A stretch of 64,000 nt of DNA from an uncultured Victivallales bacterium (GTDB taxonomy: Bacteria; Verrucomicrobiota; Lentisphaeria; Victivallales; UBA1829). The position numbers were made by a program, and so were the translations under genes. Below are positions 16,852 to 25,331 of the stretch, piece after piece (positions within the stretch are counted from its first letter, which is position 1; each line of letters begins with the position of its first letter). Location of the stretch: contig CAKUDG010000003.1 in assembly GCA_934644965.1 (NCBI GenBank), positions 62,001 through 126,000 on the forward strand, read 5' to 3'. Below the pieces are notes generated by a model that saw only the letters and a list, made by a program, of their open reading frames with translations, did not search any database and was not told where the DNA came from.

Positions 16852-18963
16852 ATGATTACCAAGCAGAAACTGGAAGACCTCATCGTGGCGGCCTCCGCCG
16901 TCGACAATGAGGAGGCGGTGCTGAAATTACTTGATTCAATGGATGATGTCGACCTCCCGGTACTGAAGGAAGCTGCTGGAAATTTTGAATTCCTCTTTGA
17001 AGCATGGGAAGAAGACACGTCCGATTCCGACGATAAGGCGAAACTCTGCGTTCTCCTCGCCGAAAAAGGTATTCTTGACAATCCTGTTTTCCGCAATGCG
17101 CTGAATCACGCGGTGAAAAAACTCCTCCCTCCTTACATTGCCAGTCAGTCTGTAGTGAAAGCGGTCGGAGCGAGGGACCAGAACGTCTCGCCGCATGATG
17201 CGGCGCTCCGGCTCAAAAAACTCCAGCATCTGCGTTCCACAGCTCTGGTCTACCAGCAGGATTCCCGTTCCTGGGGGAAGATCAGCAACATCGACAAGGT
17301 CACGGCGACCATTGCGGTCAATTCGCTTGACACGGGAAGCGTCTCCTCCATGCCGATCGCCACCGCTCTGCTCAACGCGCATTTCTTTGACACAACTCCA
17401 GAAATGCTCAATCTCCTCTATCCCGGCAAACATTCCTGCCGGGCGGCAAGGGAATACAGAAGGGTCTTCCAGAAGCATTCGCTTTCGGAACTTTCCGAAC
17501 ACAAACTTGTGGAAATCGTCCAGAATCTCATGGTGCCGGACATCATGACGCCGGAGGCCTTTCGTTCCTGGTGGGAGGATGCGCAGAGCAGTCCCGCACA
17601 GACCAAAGGCAAACGATCCTTTGAAGATGCCAGAAGCATTCTCGAACTTTACACCCTCCTCAGAGAAACGGCGGATTCCCCCGCCGGGGCGAAGCTGTCC
17701 CCGGAATCGGCGGAAAAACTGACAAAGCTTTTCGGCCGTCTCCGCAGGGAAATGACTCCGAAAGACATCGAAATGCTGGCGGAATCCATCTCCTCTCTTG
17801 CGGAAGCAAATTCTGCGGAGATTCTTTCCTCCATGTTTGCGCCGCTCCGCGGGAAGGCACCCTTCTGGCCGGAAAAGATCACGGAGGATCTTTCTCTCAA
17901 GCCGCTGGAGACCTGGGGCCGTCTTTCGGTGAAACATCTGGGGGGACTGGTCAAAGCGACCGCGCTGCTGTATTCTCCGGAGGAGATGGCGCAGTTCTCG
18001 CTTCATCTTCCTCTGCGCTGTCTCACAGTCTTCTTTGAAGCGGTGCCTTCGGATACGGTCATGGAAGCGATTATGAAAGCCAGAGTCCTTTCCTCCGACA
18101 TTGTCATGTGGATCTGGAAAAACAGGACAAAAATCTCCTCCTATCTGACCACAGGAATCGACATGGAAAAAGTCATTTCCGCTCTTTCCATCGAGGATCT
18201 TCCCAAGGAATGGTCGGCCGCACAGCGTGAACTCAAAAAACAGCTCTTTGAAAAGGCCGACTTCCAGAAATTCGTCATTGAAAATGCCGATGGAGACATT
18301 CCCTCCATCATCAACGCCCTTCAGAAATACCGCGGTTTCCAGCCCGGGGAACGCCAGAGCATCATGGTCAAGCTCGCACGCCACTCCGACGAACTGAAAG
18401 CCTATATCGAAGGCGGGGAAGGACGCAGAATCATGGGGGCTCATGCCGCCGCTTCCGCGGAACATCCGCCCCTGACCTCCATTCGCTCGCAGAAACGACT
18501 GGCAGCCGAACTGGAAAATCTCATCAAGGTTCAGATTCCGGAAAACGCCGCGGCGGTCGCCCTGGCAAGAAGTTTCGGCGACCTCCGCGAAAATGCGGAA
18601 TACGACGCCGCCAAAGAACGGCGCAGATATCTGCACAAACGCCGCTCCGAACTGGAAAAAACCCTTTCCTTCATTGAAGCAACCGATTTCAAGAATGTGC
18701 TCGTCAAGGACACGGTTGTGCTCGGTTCCCGCGTGAAGCTGGAATCCACCTCCGGCACCGAAACGCTTGAATACTTCCTTCTCGGCGCATGGGACGGAGA
18801 TCCGGAAAACAACTGCATCTCCTACAAAACCAAAATCGGAGAAGCCCTTATGGGTCTGAAAATCGGCAGCCGGGTGAAGATCCCGGAAAAAGGCGAATTC
18901 CTCGTAAAGGAAATCCTGCCGCTGCCGGAGGAAATGAGAAAACAGCTCGCCTGCGAAGACTGA
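16852..18963 (+). CDS. greA: GreA transcript-cleavage factor with large N-terminal extension
   Basis: A 703-residue protein whose last about 160 residues are a GreA module: a coiled-coil N-terminal part with GDLRENAEYDAAKERR, whose acidic tip would reactivate backtracked RNA polymerase, and a C-terminal FKBP-like part (GSRVKLESTSGTE...GSRVKIPEKGEF). Ordinary GreA is about 158 residues. The roughly 540-residue extension is mainly helical, without cysteine clusters or membrane segments. Chlamydiae are known to have a similarly oversized GreA, so this looks like a PVC-type form. The ATG follows GAGGAG by 12 bases. The metallophosphoesterase starts 18 bp after the stop. Confidence 0.92.
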   Translation: MITKQKLEDLIVAASAVDNEEAVLKLLDSMDDVDLPVLKEAAGNFEFLFEAWEEDTSDSDDKAKLCVLLAEKGILDNPVFRNALNHAVKKLLPPYIASQSVVKAVGARDQNVSPHDAALRLKKLQHLRSTALVYQQDSRSWGKISNIDKVTATIAVNSLDTGSVSSMPIATALLNAHFFDTTPEMLNLLYPGKHSCRAAREYRRVFQKHSLSELSEHKLVEIVQNLMVPDIMTPEAFRSWWEDAQSSPAQTKGKRSFEDARSILELYTLLRETADSPAGAKLSPESAEKLTKLFGRLRREMTPKDIEMLAESISSLAEANSAEILSSMFAPLRGKAPFWPEKITEDLSLKPLETWGRLSVKHLGGLVKATALLYSPEEMAQFSLHLPLRCLTVFFEAVPSDTVMEAIMKARVLSSDIVMWIWKNRTKISSYLTTGIDMEKVISALSIEDLPKEWSAAQRELKKQLFEKADFQKFVIENADGDIPSIINALQKYRGFQPGERQSIMVKLARHSDELKAYIEGGEGRRIMGAHAAASAEHPPLTSIRSQKRLAAELENLIKVQIPENAAAVALARSFGDLRENAEYDAAKERRRYLHKRRSELEKTLSFIEATDFKNVLVKDTVVLGSRVKLESTSGTETLEYFLLGAWDGDPENNCISYKTKIGEALMGLKIGSRVKIPEKGEFLVKEILPLPEEMRKQLACED

Positions 18964-18981
18964 CACACACACAGGAGTTTC

Positions 18982-19884
18982 ATGCCGCTGAGTTCACCGG
19001 ATCTCTGGATCAGAGAAAAGAAAACAGACCGCCGGAGAGAAACGTTTTTTTCTCCCGGCGGTCTTGCCGTTTCCCGCTATGAGATCTCCGCGGGAAAGCC
19101 TCTCGCGGGAAAACGACTCCTTTTCTTCAGCGATCTTCACATCCGATCGGCCCCGACTCGTTCTTTCCTGCCTGGCGGTGCAGGAGCCGGAAGAGGAGGG
19201 AAAAAAGGCGGCAGGGCGCCTTTCCTCCGCTGGGAAGGAACGGCTGAGCCTTTGAGAAATCTTCTCTTTGAGGGAATGGAAATCGTCAGGCCGGACATTC
19301 TGCTTTTCGGTGGAGACCTCCTTGCCGAATCCGCATGGATGGACGATGCATTCCGTCTTCTGAAAGCCCTGCCCTGCCCTCTCAAACTCGCCGTCCCGGG
19401 GAACTGGGACAAGCGGAGACGCCGATGGATGCCCCAGTCCGTCTGGCAGGACGCTTACCGAGACGCCGGATTCCATTATCTGCGGAATGAAGCATTCCCC
19501 TGCGGAGACATCCTCTTCTACGGAACGGACGATTATAAAATCGGAACTCCGGTCTACCGCGGAGAGTTCCGGACAAGAGGGGCGGAAAACAAATTCCGCT
19601 GCCTTCTCTCCCACAATCCCGACTCCATCCCCGAGGCCTTCCGACCCGAAGAGCTGCACGACATCGACCTGATTCTCTGCGGACACACCCACGGCGGACA
19701 AATCCGTCTTCCCTTTTTCGGCGCAGTCAAAACCTCTTCCCGATACGGGAAAAAATTGGAATACGGTTCCTACCGCCTTCGCGGAGGAAAAACACAAATG
19801 ATCCTTTCATCCGGTATAGGATGTACTTTCATTCCCCTGCGCATCTGCTGTCCTCCGGAAATCGTCTGGATTCAATTTATCTGA
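18982..19884 (+). CDS. Metallophosphoesterase (YkuE/YaeI-like)
   Basis: A 300-residue calcineurin-like phosphoesterase. Metal-binding motifs appear in order: FSDLH near residue 50, FGGDLL near 110, GNWD (variant of GNHE/D) near 140, LSHNPDS and GHTHGGQIRLPFF near 235. The last motif is typical of the YkuE/UDP-2,3-diacylglucosamine-hydrolase-like group. A glycine/lysine-rich insertion (residues 65-82) follows the first motif. No clear signal peptide or anchor. It lies 18 bp after greA with AGGAG before the ATG, so it is probably cotranscribed. Substrate unknown. Confidence 0.88.
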   Translation: MPLSSPDLWIREKKTDRRRETFFSPGGLAVSRYEISAGKPLAGKRLLFFSDLHIRSAPTRSFLPGGAGAGRGGKKGGRAPFLRWEGTAEPLRNLLFEGMEIVRPDILLFGGDLLAESAWMDDAFRLLKALPCPLKLAVPGNWDKRRRRWMPQSVWQDAYRDAGFHYLRNEAFPCGDILFYGTDDYKIGTPVYRGEFRTRGAENKFRCLLSHNPDSIPEAFRPEELHDIDLILCGHTHGGQIRLPFFGAVKTSSRYGKKLEYGSYRLRGGKTQMILSSGIGCTFIPLRICCPPEIVWIQFI

Positions 19885-19946
19885 TTTCCAGGCGTTTTCC
19901 GCCTTTTCCGCCTTTTCCTTTTCCGTCCCGGCGATTCCCGGGCTCC

Positions 19947-20783
19947 TCAGAAAAGAGGCAGTTCCAGCGCCTGACGGCGGCGGAATACGACCGTACTCCG
20001 GTATCCGGCAGCGAGTGCCGCATCCAGAGCCTTCTGAAAGCCGCAGGCGATCTGATCCGGCTTATGGGCATCCGAACCGAATGTCAGTTTCATTCCGGCC
20101 TGGAACGCGGCCTTCAAAAGAAGAGGAGCCGGATAGATTTCCCCGACAGGATATCTCAAGCCCGCTGTATTCAGTTCCAGCGCAATCCCCCGGGCGGAGG
20201 CAGCTTCAAACACCTCGTTCATTTTCCGCAGAAAACGGTGCGGATCCGCCGGATAAATACCGAATTTCTTCGGAAGATCCGGATGCCCCAGAATCTGGAA
20301 ACGCTCCTTTTCGACAAAGTCCAGCAGAAGCTCCGCATAACGTTCCCAGATGCGGTCCGGCCCGATGGTTTCCCATTCGCCGGTCCGGGCAGGATCATCA
20401 AAGGGGAAACCGTCCACATGGTGAATGGACCCGATCAGATAATCCAGAGGCTCTGTTTCTTGAAGAATTCTGCGGGCTTCGTCCATCTGCCCGGGGATAT
20501 AGTCCATTTCCGCGCCATAGAGAATTTCAACACCGGAATCCGCCGCCTTCAGACGAAGATCCGAAACGATGTCCCGATAGCGGGGAAATTCGTCCGGATT
20601 CATTCTCCACTCATCACATGCCGGCCAGGGCGCGTGGTCCGAGACGCCCAGAAAAGAAAGCCCTTCCTTCTGCGCTGCCAGAAGGTATTCTTCCGGACGT
20701 CCCTCCGCATGGTGACAGAGTGTCGTGTGGGTATGCAGATCGCCAGGGATTGTTTTTCGTGCAGTTCTCTCAGGATTCTTCAT
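19947..20783 (-). CDS. PHP-domain phosphatase (histidinol-phosphatase-like)
   Basis: A 278-residue PHP metallohydrolase. The metal-binding motifs DLHTHT, SDHAP, a GAEMDY glutamate, GSIHHVDG, LGHPDL and FGSDAHKP appear in the family order, and the closest named group is the HisK/HisJ histidinol-phosphatases. If so it dephosphorylates histidinol phosphate in histidine synthesis. No other his gene is in the window, so the substrate is not certain. It converges with the phosphoesterase and is separated from dnaA by about 175 bp. Confidence 0.87.
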   Translation of the reverse strand: MKNPERTARKTIPGDLHTHTTLCHHAEGRPEEYLLAAQKEGLSFLGVSDHAPWPACDEWRMNPDEFPRYRDIVSDLRLKAADSGVEILYGAEMDYIPGQMDEARRILQETEPLDYLIGSIHHVDGFPFDDPARTGEWETIGPDRIWERYAELLLDFVEKERFQILGHPDLPKKFGIYPADPHRFLRKMNEVFEAASARGIALELNTAGLRYPVGEIYPAPLLLKAAFQAGMKLTFGSDAHKPDQIACGFQKALDAALAAGYRSTVVFRRRQALELPLF

Positions 20784-20957
20784 CGGAGTCTTGTCTTCTT
20801 ATTTCTTCCGGAGGGATGAGTGTTTTCTCTTTTCTCCGCCTCCACTCCCTCCGTCATTTTCCGCCGTCATTCTCCCGGCGTCCGATCTTCCGAGATGCAA
20901 TGACAGGAGGGAGAAGATCCGGAAAAAAGAAAGAAAACAAGAATCTCATCCTCCTGA

Positions 20958-22364
20958 CTATTGATATTGGAGCTGACGTTTCAAAGTGGTCACGGCGCGT
21001 TTCACGTTCTCATCGGTCAGAAGCGACTTTTCGACCTGTCCGACCGCATGAATGACTGTGGCATGCGAACGTCCACCGAAGGCCAGTCCGATTTCCGGCA
21101 GGGAATGATTGGTCATTTTCCGACTCAGAAACATGGCGAGCATCCGCGGCTCGGCGATGTTTTTCGGGCGTTTCGATCCCGTGATGTCATTGACGCGGAG
21201 TCCGTAATAGTCCGCCACGACCTTCTGGATGGCTTCAATGGAAACCTTTTTCGTCTCTGCCTCCTGATTCAGGAAGTCGCGCAGGACGATTTCCGCAGTG
21301 GCGGGAGTGATCTGGAGTCCGCCCATGGCGGAGGAATAGGCGGTCAGACGCATCAGCGCGCCCTCCAGGCGCCGGACGCTCGAAGTGATATGCGAAGCGA
21401 TGAAGGAAAGGGTCTCATCGCTGTGCTTCATGATGTGATTTTCCTGTTTCTGACGCAGAATGGCCAGACGCGTCTCGAATGAAGGCGGCGTGATCTGAGT
21501 GATCACTCCGGACTCAAAGCGGGAAACGAGCCGGTCCGCCAGACCGGGAATCTCGGACGGCTGTTTATCGGAAGTCAGAATAATCTGTTTTCCAGCGTGA
21601 TGCAGCGTGTTGAAGGTGTTGAAGAACTCTTCCTGAAGAGCTTCTTTCCCGCCCAGCTGGTGTACGTCGTCCACGAGAAGCAGATCCACGTTCCGGAAGA
21701 AATTACGGAATTCAAAATGGGTCTTGTTCCGAAGCGAATCCGAATACGCATTGAGGAATCCTTCGCAGGTGGTGTAACGGACGATGGCTTCCGGGCGGTG
21801 CAGAAGCACGTCATTCGCAACAGCCTGAATCAGATGGGTTTTCCCCATTCCGGTGCTTCCATAGATGTAGAGGGGGTTGAAGACGCCGGGAGACTGCGCC
21901 GCGGTCTGGGCGGCGGAATAAGCATAGCGGTTCTCCTCCCCGACGACGAAATTCCGGAATGTGAACACCGACTGACAGTTCGCTGCCGCCGCCCGGGCCT
22001 GGGATATGGATTCAAGAGATTCCCTTGTCAGGGGGCCGTTTTCCGTTTCATCGGAAAAGGCGGGTGAATCCTCCTCGAAGGGTTCTTCCAAATCATGCAC
22101 GGGCTGATGACCGTATTCAAATGAATAGCTCACGTTGCGCCCGGCCGCCGTGCAGAGGGCGTTTTCGAGAAAATTCCCGTAATGCTCCCGTATCCAGTCG
22201 CCGAAGAACTCATCGGAAATTCCGAGCAGGATCCTGTCATTTTCAAAAGTCAACGGTACAATATTTCCGAACCATTGCTCATAAGCGGATCGGGAAAGTT
22301 TCTCCTCTATACAGCCGCAGGCGCCCCGCCACAGACGTTGAGCGGCATTTTCCTTGTCAGACAT
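20958..22364 (-). CDS. dnaA: Chromosomal replication initiator DnaA
   Basis: A 468-residue DnaA. Domain I is at residues 1-75, a short acidic linker follows, then the AAA+ domain with Walker A GSTGMGKTH and Walker B LLLVDDVHQLGG. Domain IV at the C-terminus includes VADYYGLRVNDITGSKRPKNIAEPRMLAM and the DNA-binding GGRSHATVIHA signature. The ATG at 22364 lies seven bases after AAGGAAGGG; a 32-residue longer frame has no support. Its 5' side faces a 0.5-kb region with DnaA-box-like sequences, consistent with autoregulation or an origin. Confidence 0.98.
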   Translation of the reverse strand: MSDKENAAQRLWRGACGCIEEKLSRSAYEQWFGNIVPLTFENDRILLGISDEFFGDWIREHYGNFLENALCTAAGRNVSYSFEYGHQPVHDLEEPFEEDSPAFSDETENGPLTRESLESISQARAAAANCQSVFTFRNFVVGEENRYAYSAAQTAAQSPGVFNPLYIYGSTGMGKTHLIQAVANDVLLHRPEAIVRYTTCEGFLNAYSDSLRNKTHFEFRNFFRNVDLLLVDDVHQLGGKEALQEEFFNTFNTLHHAGKQIILTSDKQPSEIPGLADRLVSRFESGVITQITPPSFETRLAILRQKQENHIMKHSDETLSFIASHITSSVRRLEGALMRLTAYSSAMGGLQITPATAEIVLRDFLNQEAETKKVSIEAIQKVVADYYGLRVNDITGSKRPKNIAEPRMLAMFLSRKMTNHSLPEIGLAFGGRSHATVIHAVGQVEKSLLTDENVKRAVTTLKRQLQYQ

Positions 22365-22881
22365 GACACCCTTCCTTATTACTATCTGATTCTCCCCGGA
22401 CTTATTAACAAGCGGTTGAAGAGATGCTCCAGACACTTGAAAAACGCATAAGCCGCACACCTTGATTCACTTCTCCGGCATTCTCATTCCTGAGAATCCG
22501 GACGAGGCTCCTTTTCCCCTGAAAAAAACGCGTTTTTGAGTCTGGAAGGAGAAAAATCTCCTAACATTTTCCTAATACCTGACTTGGAAAAGTCAAGAGG
22601 AAAAACTCAAAAAAAACGCATTTTTTTCAGTCCGGTTGCCAAGCATTAAAACCTCAACGGGATAGGACTTCCGCAGTCAAGTTGTCAACAAGTTATCAAC
22701 AGGCGGAACTCTTTTCCCGGTGGGAATTTACAATAGGTAATTTGCACCATTTTTCCGATTTGGCAAGTGCTTTTTCCGCACTTTTTCTGTATCTCGCTGA
22801 TTTCGTGTTGAATTATTTTTTTCCGTGTGGCATATTACCGCCATGACAAGGAAAAAAAGAAAAAGCGGAGCCTTCTCATCC
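22365..22881. other. dnaA-nagA intergenic region, candidate origin or dnaA control region
   Basis: A 517-bp AT-richer region between divergent genes. DnaA-box-like 9-mers: TTATCAACA (22693-22701), TTGTCAACA (22682-22690) and TTATTAACA (22402-22410). A long imperfect inverted repeat pairs 22519-22541 with 22605-22630, each arm holding an A-run/ACGC/T-run core; between the arms are hairpins at 22548-22561 and 22580-22595. This arrangement fits a replication origin or a DnaA-autoregulated promoter. No repeat array of strict consensus boxes is present, so the origin call is tentative. Confidence 0.45.
22808..22831 (+). promoter_or_regulatory. Candidate promoter of the NagA-like gene
   Basis: TTGAAT (22808-22813) followed after 12 bases by the AT-rich end of the region, with a CATATT element near 22830, lies just upstream of the ATG at 22843. 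If used, transcription would begin near 22840, which favours translation from the ATG at 22882. Weak evidence. Confidence 0.3.
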
Positions 22882-24102
22882 ATGAATAAAAGAAGCAGAA
22901 AACTTTTCCTGACAAATGACTGTCTCACTCCCCTGGAATGCATTCACGACAGCGCCATCCTCTGCGAAAACGACCGCATCATCGCCACCGGGGGCGCCTC
23001 GGCATTTTCCCTTTCCGAACCCGGGCTGGAAATCATCCGTGTCGAAAACGCCTATGCCGTCCCGGGCTTCATCGACAGCCACATCCACGGCATCGACAAA
23101 TTCGACGCTTCCGATCCGCTCAGGACCGAATACGATCTCGCCTACATGAGTCGGGAACTTACCAGGCACGGCATCACCACCTTTTTCCCGACCGTCATCT
23201 CGCGTCCACGCGAGGAAATGATCCGGACCGTCGCCGCACTTGCAGCAATGATGGACAAAGGCTGTCTCGACGCCGACGCTCCCGGCATGCACATCGAAGG
23301 TCCCTTCATCAATCCTGAAAAACGCGGTTCCCAGGACATCGACTGCATCTGCAATGTGGACCTCGGATATGCCCGCGACATCATCGCAGCCGGCAATGGC
23401 CGAATCAAACTCATGACCTTCGCACCCGAACTCGAAAACGCGGAAGAACTCATCGGCCTGATGCTTGAAAACGGCATCATCCCCTCCATGGGACACAGTC
23501 TGGCCGAGGAAAAGCAGACCCTCCGCGCCATCGACGCGGGCGCAAGGCGCTGCACCTATATCTTCAACGGCATGCCTCTGCTGCATCACAGGGATTCGAC
23601 TCTCACGACAATTGCGCTCACCGACAACCGCGTTGCCGTCGAAATGATCGTCGACGGCGCCCATATACATCCGCGCATGGTGGACATCGTCAGCCGGATC
23701 AAACCCAAAGACAAACTCATCGGTATCAGCAACGCCGTCACCGCTCCCCGGCACGGTTCCGGGAACTCCTCCAGCGACCTCATCAAAAATCTCGACGGCA
23801 TCATCACCGGCACCACCATGACGCTCGACAGTTCCTGGCTCCGGCTCGTCAGCTATTCCCACATGCCCCACACCGAGGCCGCCGCCTGTTTCACCAGCAA
23901 CCCCGCCGCAGACCTCGGCTTGATCACCAGGGGCGAAATCAAACCCGGAAAACGCGCCGACATCACGTTCTTTGACAGCAAAACCAACCAGGTCCGAATG
24001 ACCGTGTCCCGCGGAAACATCATCTACGATGCCGATTCTTCCTCAAGCTCTTTCCGCGACGCCAACGAAGGCTCGGCCGCGCACACCGCAGGAGCATTCT
24101 GA
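22882..24102 (+). CDS. nagA: NagA-like amidohydrolase with altered catalytic residues
   Basis: A 406-residue TIM-barrel amidohydrolase of the N-acetylglucosamine-6-phosphate deacetylase type. Present: DSHIHG (H67, H69), HIEGPF (metal-ligand E139), MGHS (H205) and DGAHIHP. Two normally conserved positions are changed: the family THLFNAM reads TYIFNGM, so a metal-ligand histidine is Tyr226, and the catalytic aspartate of the family S/TDA motif is Asn284 (GISNAVTAP). It may therefore be a non-canonical or inactive deacetylase. The ATG at 22882 is 11 bases after GGAG; an ATG at 22843 is an alternative. The methyltransferase begins two bases after the stop. No nagB or PTS gene is nearby. Confidence 0.8.
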   Translation: MNKRSRKLFLTNDCLTPLECIHDSAILCENDRIIATGGASAFSLSEPGLEIIRVENAYAVPGFIDSHIHGIDKFDASDPLRTEYDLAYMSRELTRHGITTFFPTVISRPREEMIRTVAALAAMMDKGCLDADAPGMHIEGPFINPEKRGSQDIDCICNVDLGYARDIIAAGNGRIKLMTFAPELENAEELIGLMLENGIIPSMGHSLAEEKQTLRAIDAGARRCTYIFNGMPLLHHRDSTLTTIALTDNRVAVEMIVDGAHIHPRMVDIVSRIKPKDKLIGISNAVTAPRHGSGNSSSDLIKNLDGIITGTTMTLDSSWLRLVSYSHMPHTEAAACFTSNPAADLGLITRGEIKPGKRADITFFDSKTNQVRMTVSRGNIIYDADSSSSSFRDANEGSAAHTAGAF

Positions 24103-24103
24103 A

Positions 24104-25024
24104 ATGAACAACACTCTTTCCTCCCATTCCCGTCTCTGTCCGGAATACCGGCTTCTGGATTCCGGTTTCCGGAAAAAGCTTGAACAAGTCGGGCCGATCC
24201 GCATCATCCGTCCGGCGCTCAACGCCTTCTGGCGCCCTTCCCTCCCCGATTCCGAGTGGAAACGCGCAGACGCCTCTTTTGAACGCGATTCCAAAGGAGG
24301 CGGCATCTGGACCTGGAACGGAAAACATTCCGCTCCTCCCGAAAACTGGAGCATCTCCTGGGGTGGAGTGAATCTCCTGATCAAGCCCACTCAGTTCGGC
24401 CATCTCGGCTTCTTCGCGGAACAGGCGGACAACTGGACATGGCTGCGTTCCACCATCCGTTCCATGCGGAAGAAAACGGAAAAAGAGGGCCTCATTCCCC
24501 GTACGTTGAATCTCTTCGCCTATTCCGGAGGCGCCAGCCTCGCCATGGCGCAGGCGAGGGCAGACACCTGTCATCTCGATTCCTCCAAAGGAATCATCGA
24601 ATGGGCCAGAAACAATCAGAAACTCAATCCCGAAACGGAGGAACGCATCCGCTGGATCTGCGACGACGCCATGAAATTTGTCGCCCGCGAAGAACGCAGG
24701 GGACACAAGTACAACGGAATCGTTCTGGATCCCCCGAGTTTCGGCCGCGGCCTCCAGGGGCAGGTCTGGAAAATCGAAGACGGGCTCAACGAAATCCTGA
24801 ACAGCTGCAAACGCATTCTCGATACGGAACATCCATTCTTCCTTCTCCTGAGCTGTCATTCCCAGGGGTTTTCACCCGTCTCTCTGAAGCGCTGTCTGGA
24901 AGAAGTCTTCCCGGAAGGCAGGGGCATGTCGCTCGAAGCCGGCGAAATGCTTATCCCGGAAAAGAGCGGAAGGTTTCTCCCCGCGGGGCTCTTCGCCCGG
25001 CTGACCGGAAATCTTTCTTCCTGA
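24104..25024 (+). CDS. Class I SAM-dependent methyltransferase (RlmI-like)
   Basis: A 306-residue methyltransferase starting two bases after the NagA-like stop, with AGGAG upstream. The SAM-binding motif I is NLFAYSGGASLA (about 136-147), an acidic HLDSS follows, then CDDA (187-190) and the catalytic-type DPPSFGRG (209-216). The order matches the RlmI/YccW group of 23S rRNA cytosine-5 methyltransferases and relatives, but the N-terminal PUA domain of RlmI is missing. RNA methylation is therefore likely but not proven. Confidence 0.82.
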   Translation: MNNTLSSHSRLCPEYRLLDSGFRKKLEQVGPIRIIRPALNAFWRPSLPDSEWKRADASFERDSKGGGIWTWNGKHSAPPENWSISWGGVNLLIKPTQFGHLGFFAEQADNWTWLRSTIRSMRKKTEKEGLIPRTLNLFAYSGGASLAMAQARADTCHLDSSKGIIEWARNNQKLNPETEERIRWICDDAMKFVAREERRGHKYNGIVLDPPSFGRGLQGQVWKIEDGLNEILNSCKRILDTEHPFFLLLSCHSQGFSPVSLKRCLEEVFPEGRGMSLEAGEMLIPEKSGRFLPAGLFARLTGNLSS

Positions 25025-25331
25025 CCGCTGCTCGTCCATTCCCGACTGAGAAAAAAAACGTGCAAAAAAAATTCTTTGTTCTCCCGGAGAAAGAATTTTC
25101 CCCGGAATGAAGAAGCGGAAACAGGAAATTCTTCCCGAGAGATAACAGAAAAAGAGGAGAGGAAGAACCCGCCGGCAACTCTTTTCCCAGCATGAGCCGA
25201 CTCTGTTTTGTCTTTCATCCCCTGGGGAGAAGTTTTTTTGTGGTTTCCTTTCCGGCAGACACCCACTTCACTCCGGCAACATTCCGCCTCTGCTGGGGAA
25301 TCGGATATGCGGAAGCACACCCGGGGATTGA
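25025..25331. other. Intergenic region between convergent genes with a hairpin
   Basis: This 307-bp stretch contains an inverted repeat AAAATTCT...AGAATTTT (25068-25099) whose inner part TTCTC/GAGAA can extend the stem. On the minus strand it is followed by a T-run, so it may end kinase transcripts. Nothing else recognised. Confidence 0.4.

Noticed and set aside
16936..18972. A 678-codon minus-strand frame
   Set aside because: Antisense to the greA fusion gene, with no recognisable domain.
22876..23871. A 331-codon minus-strand frame rich in Asp, Gly and Val
   Set aside because: Antisense shadow of the NagA-like gene.
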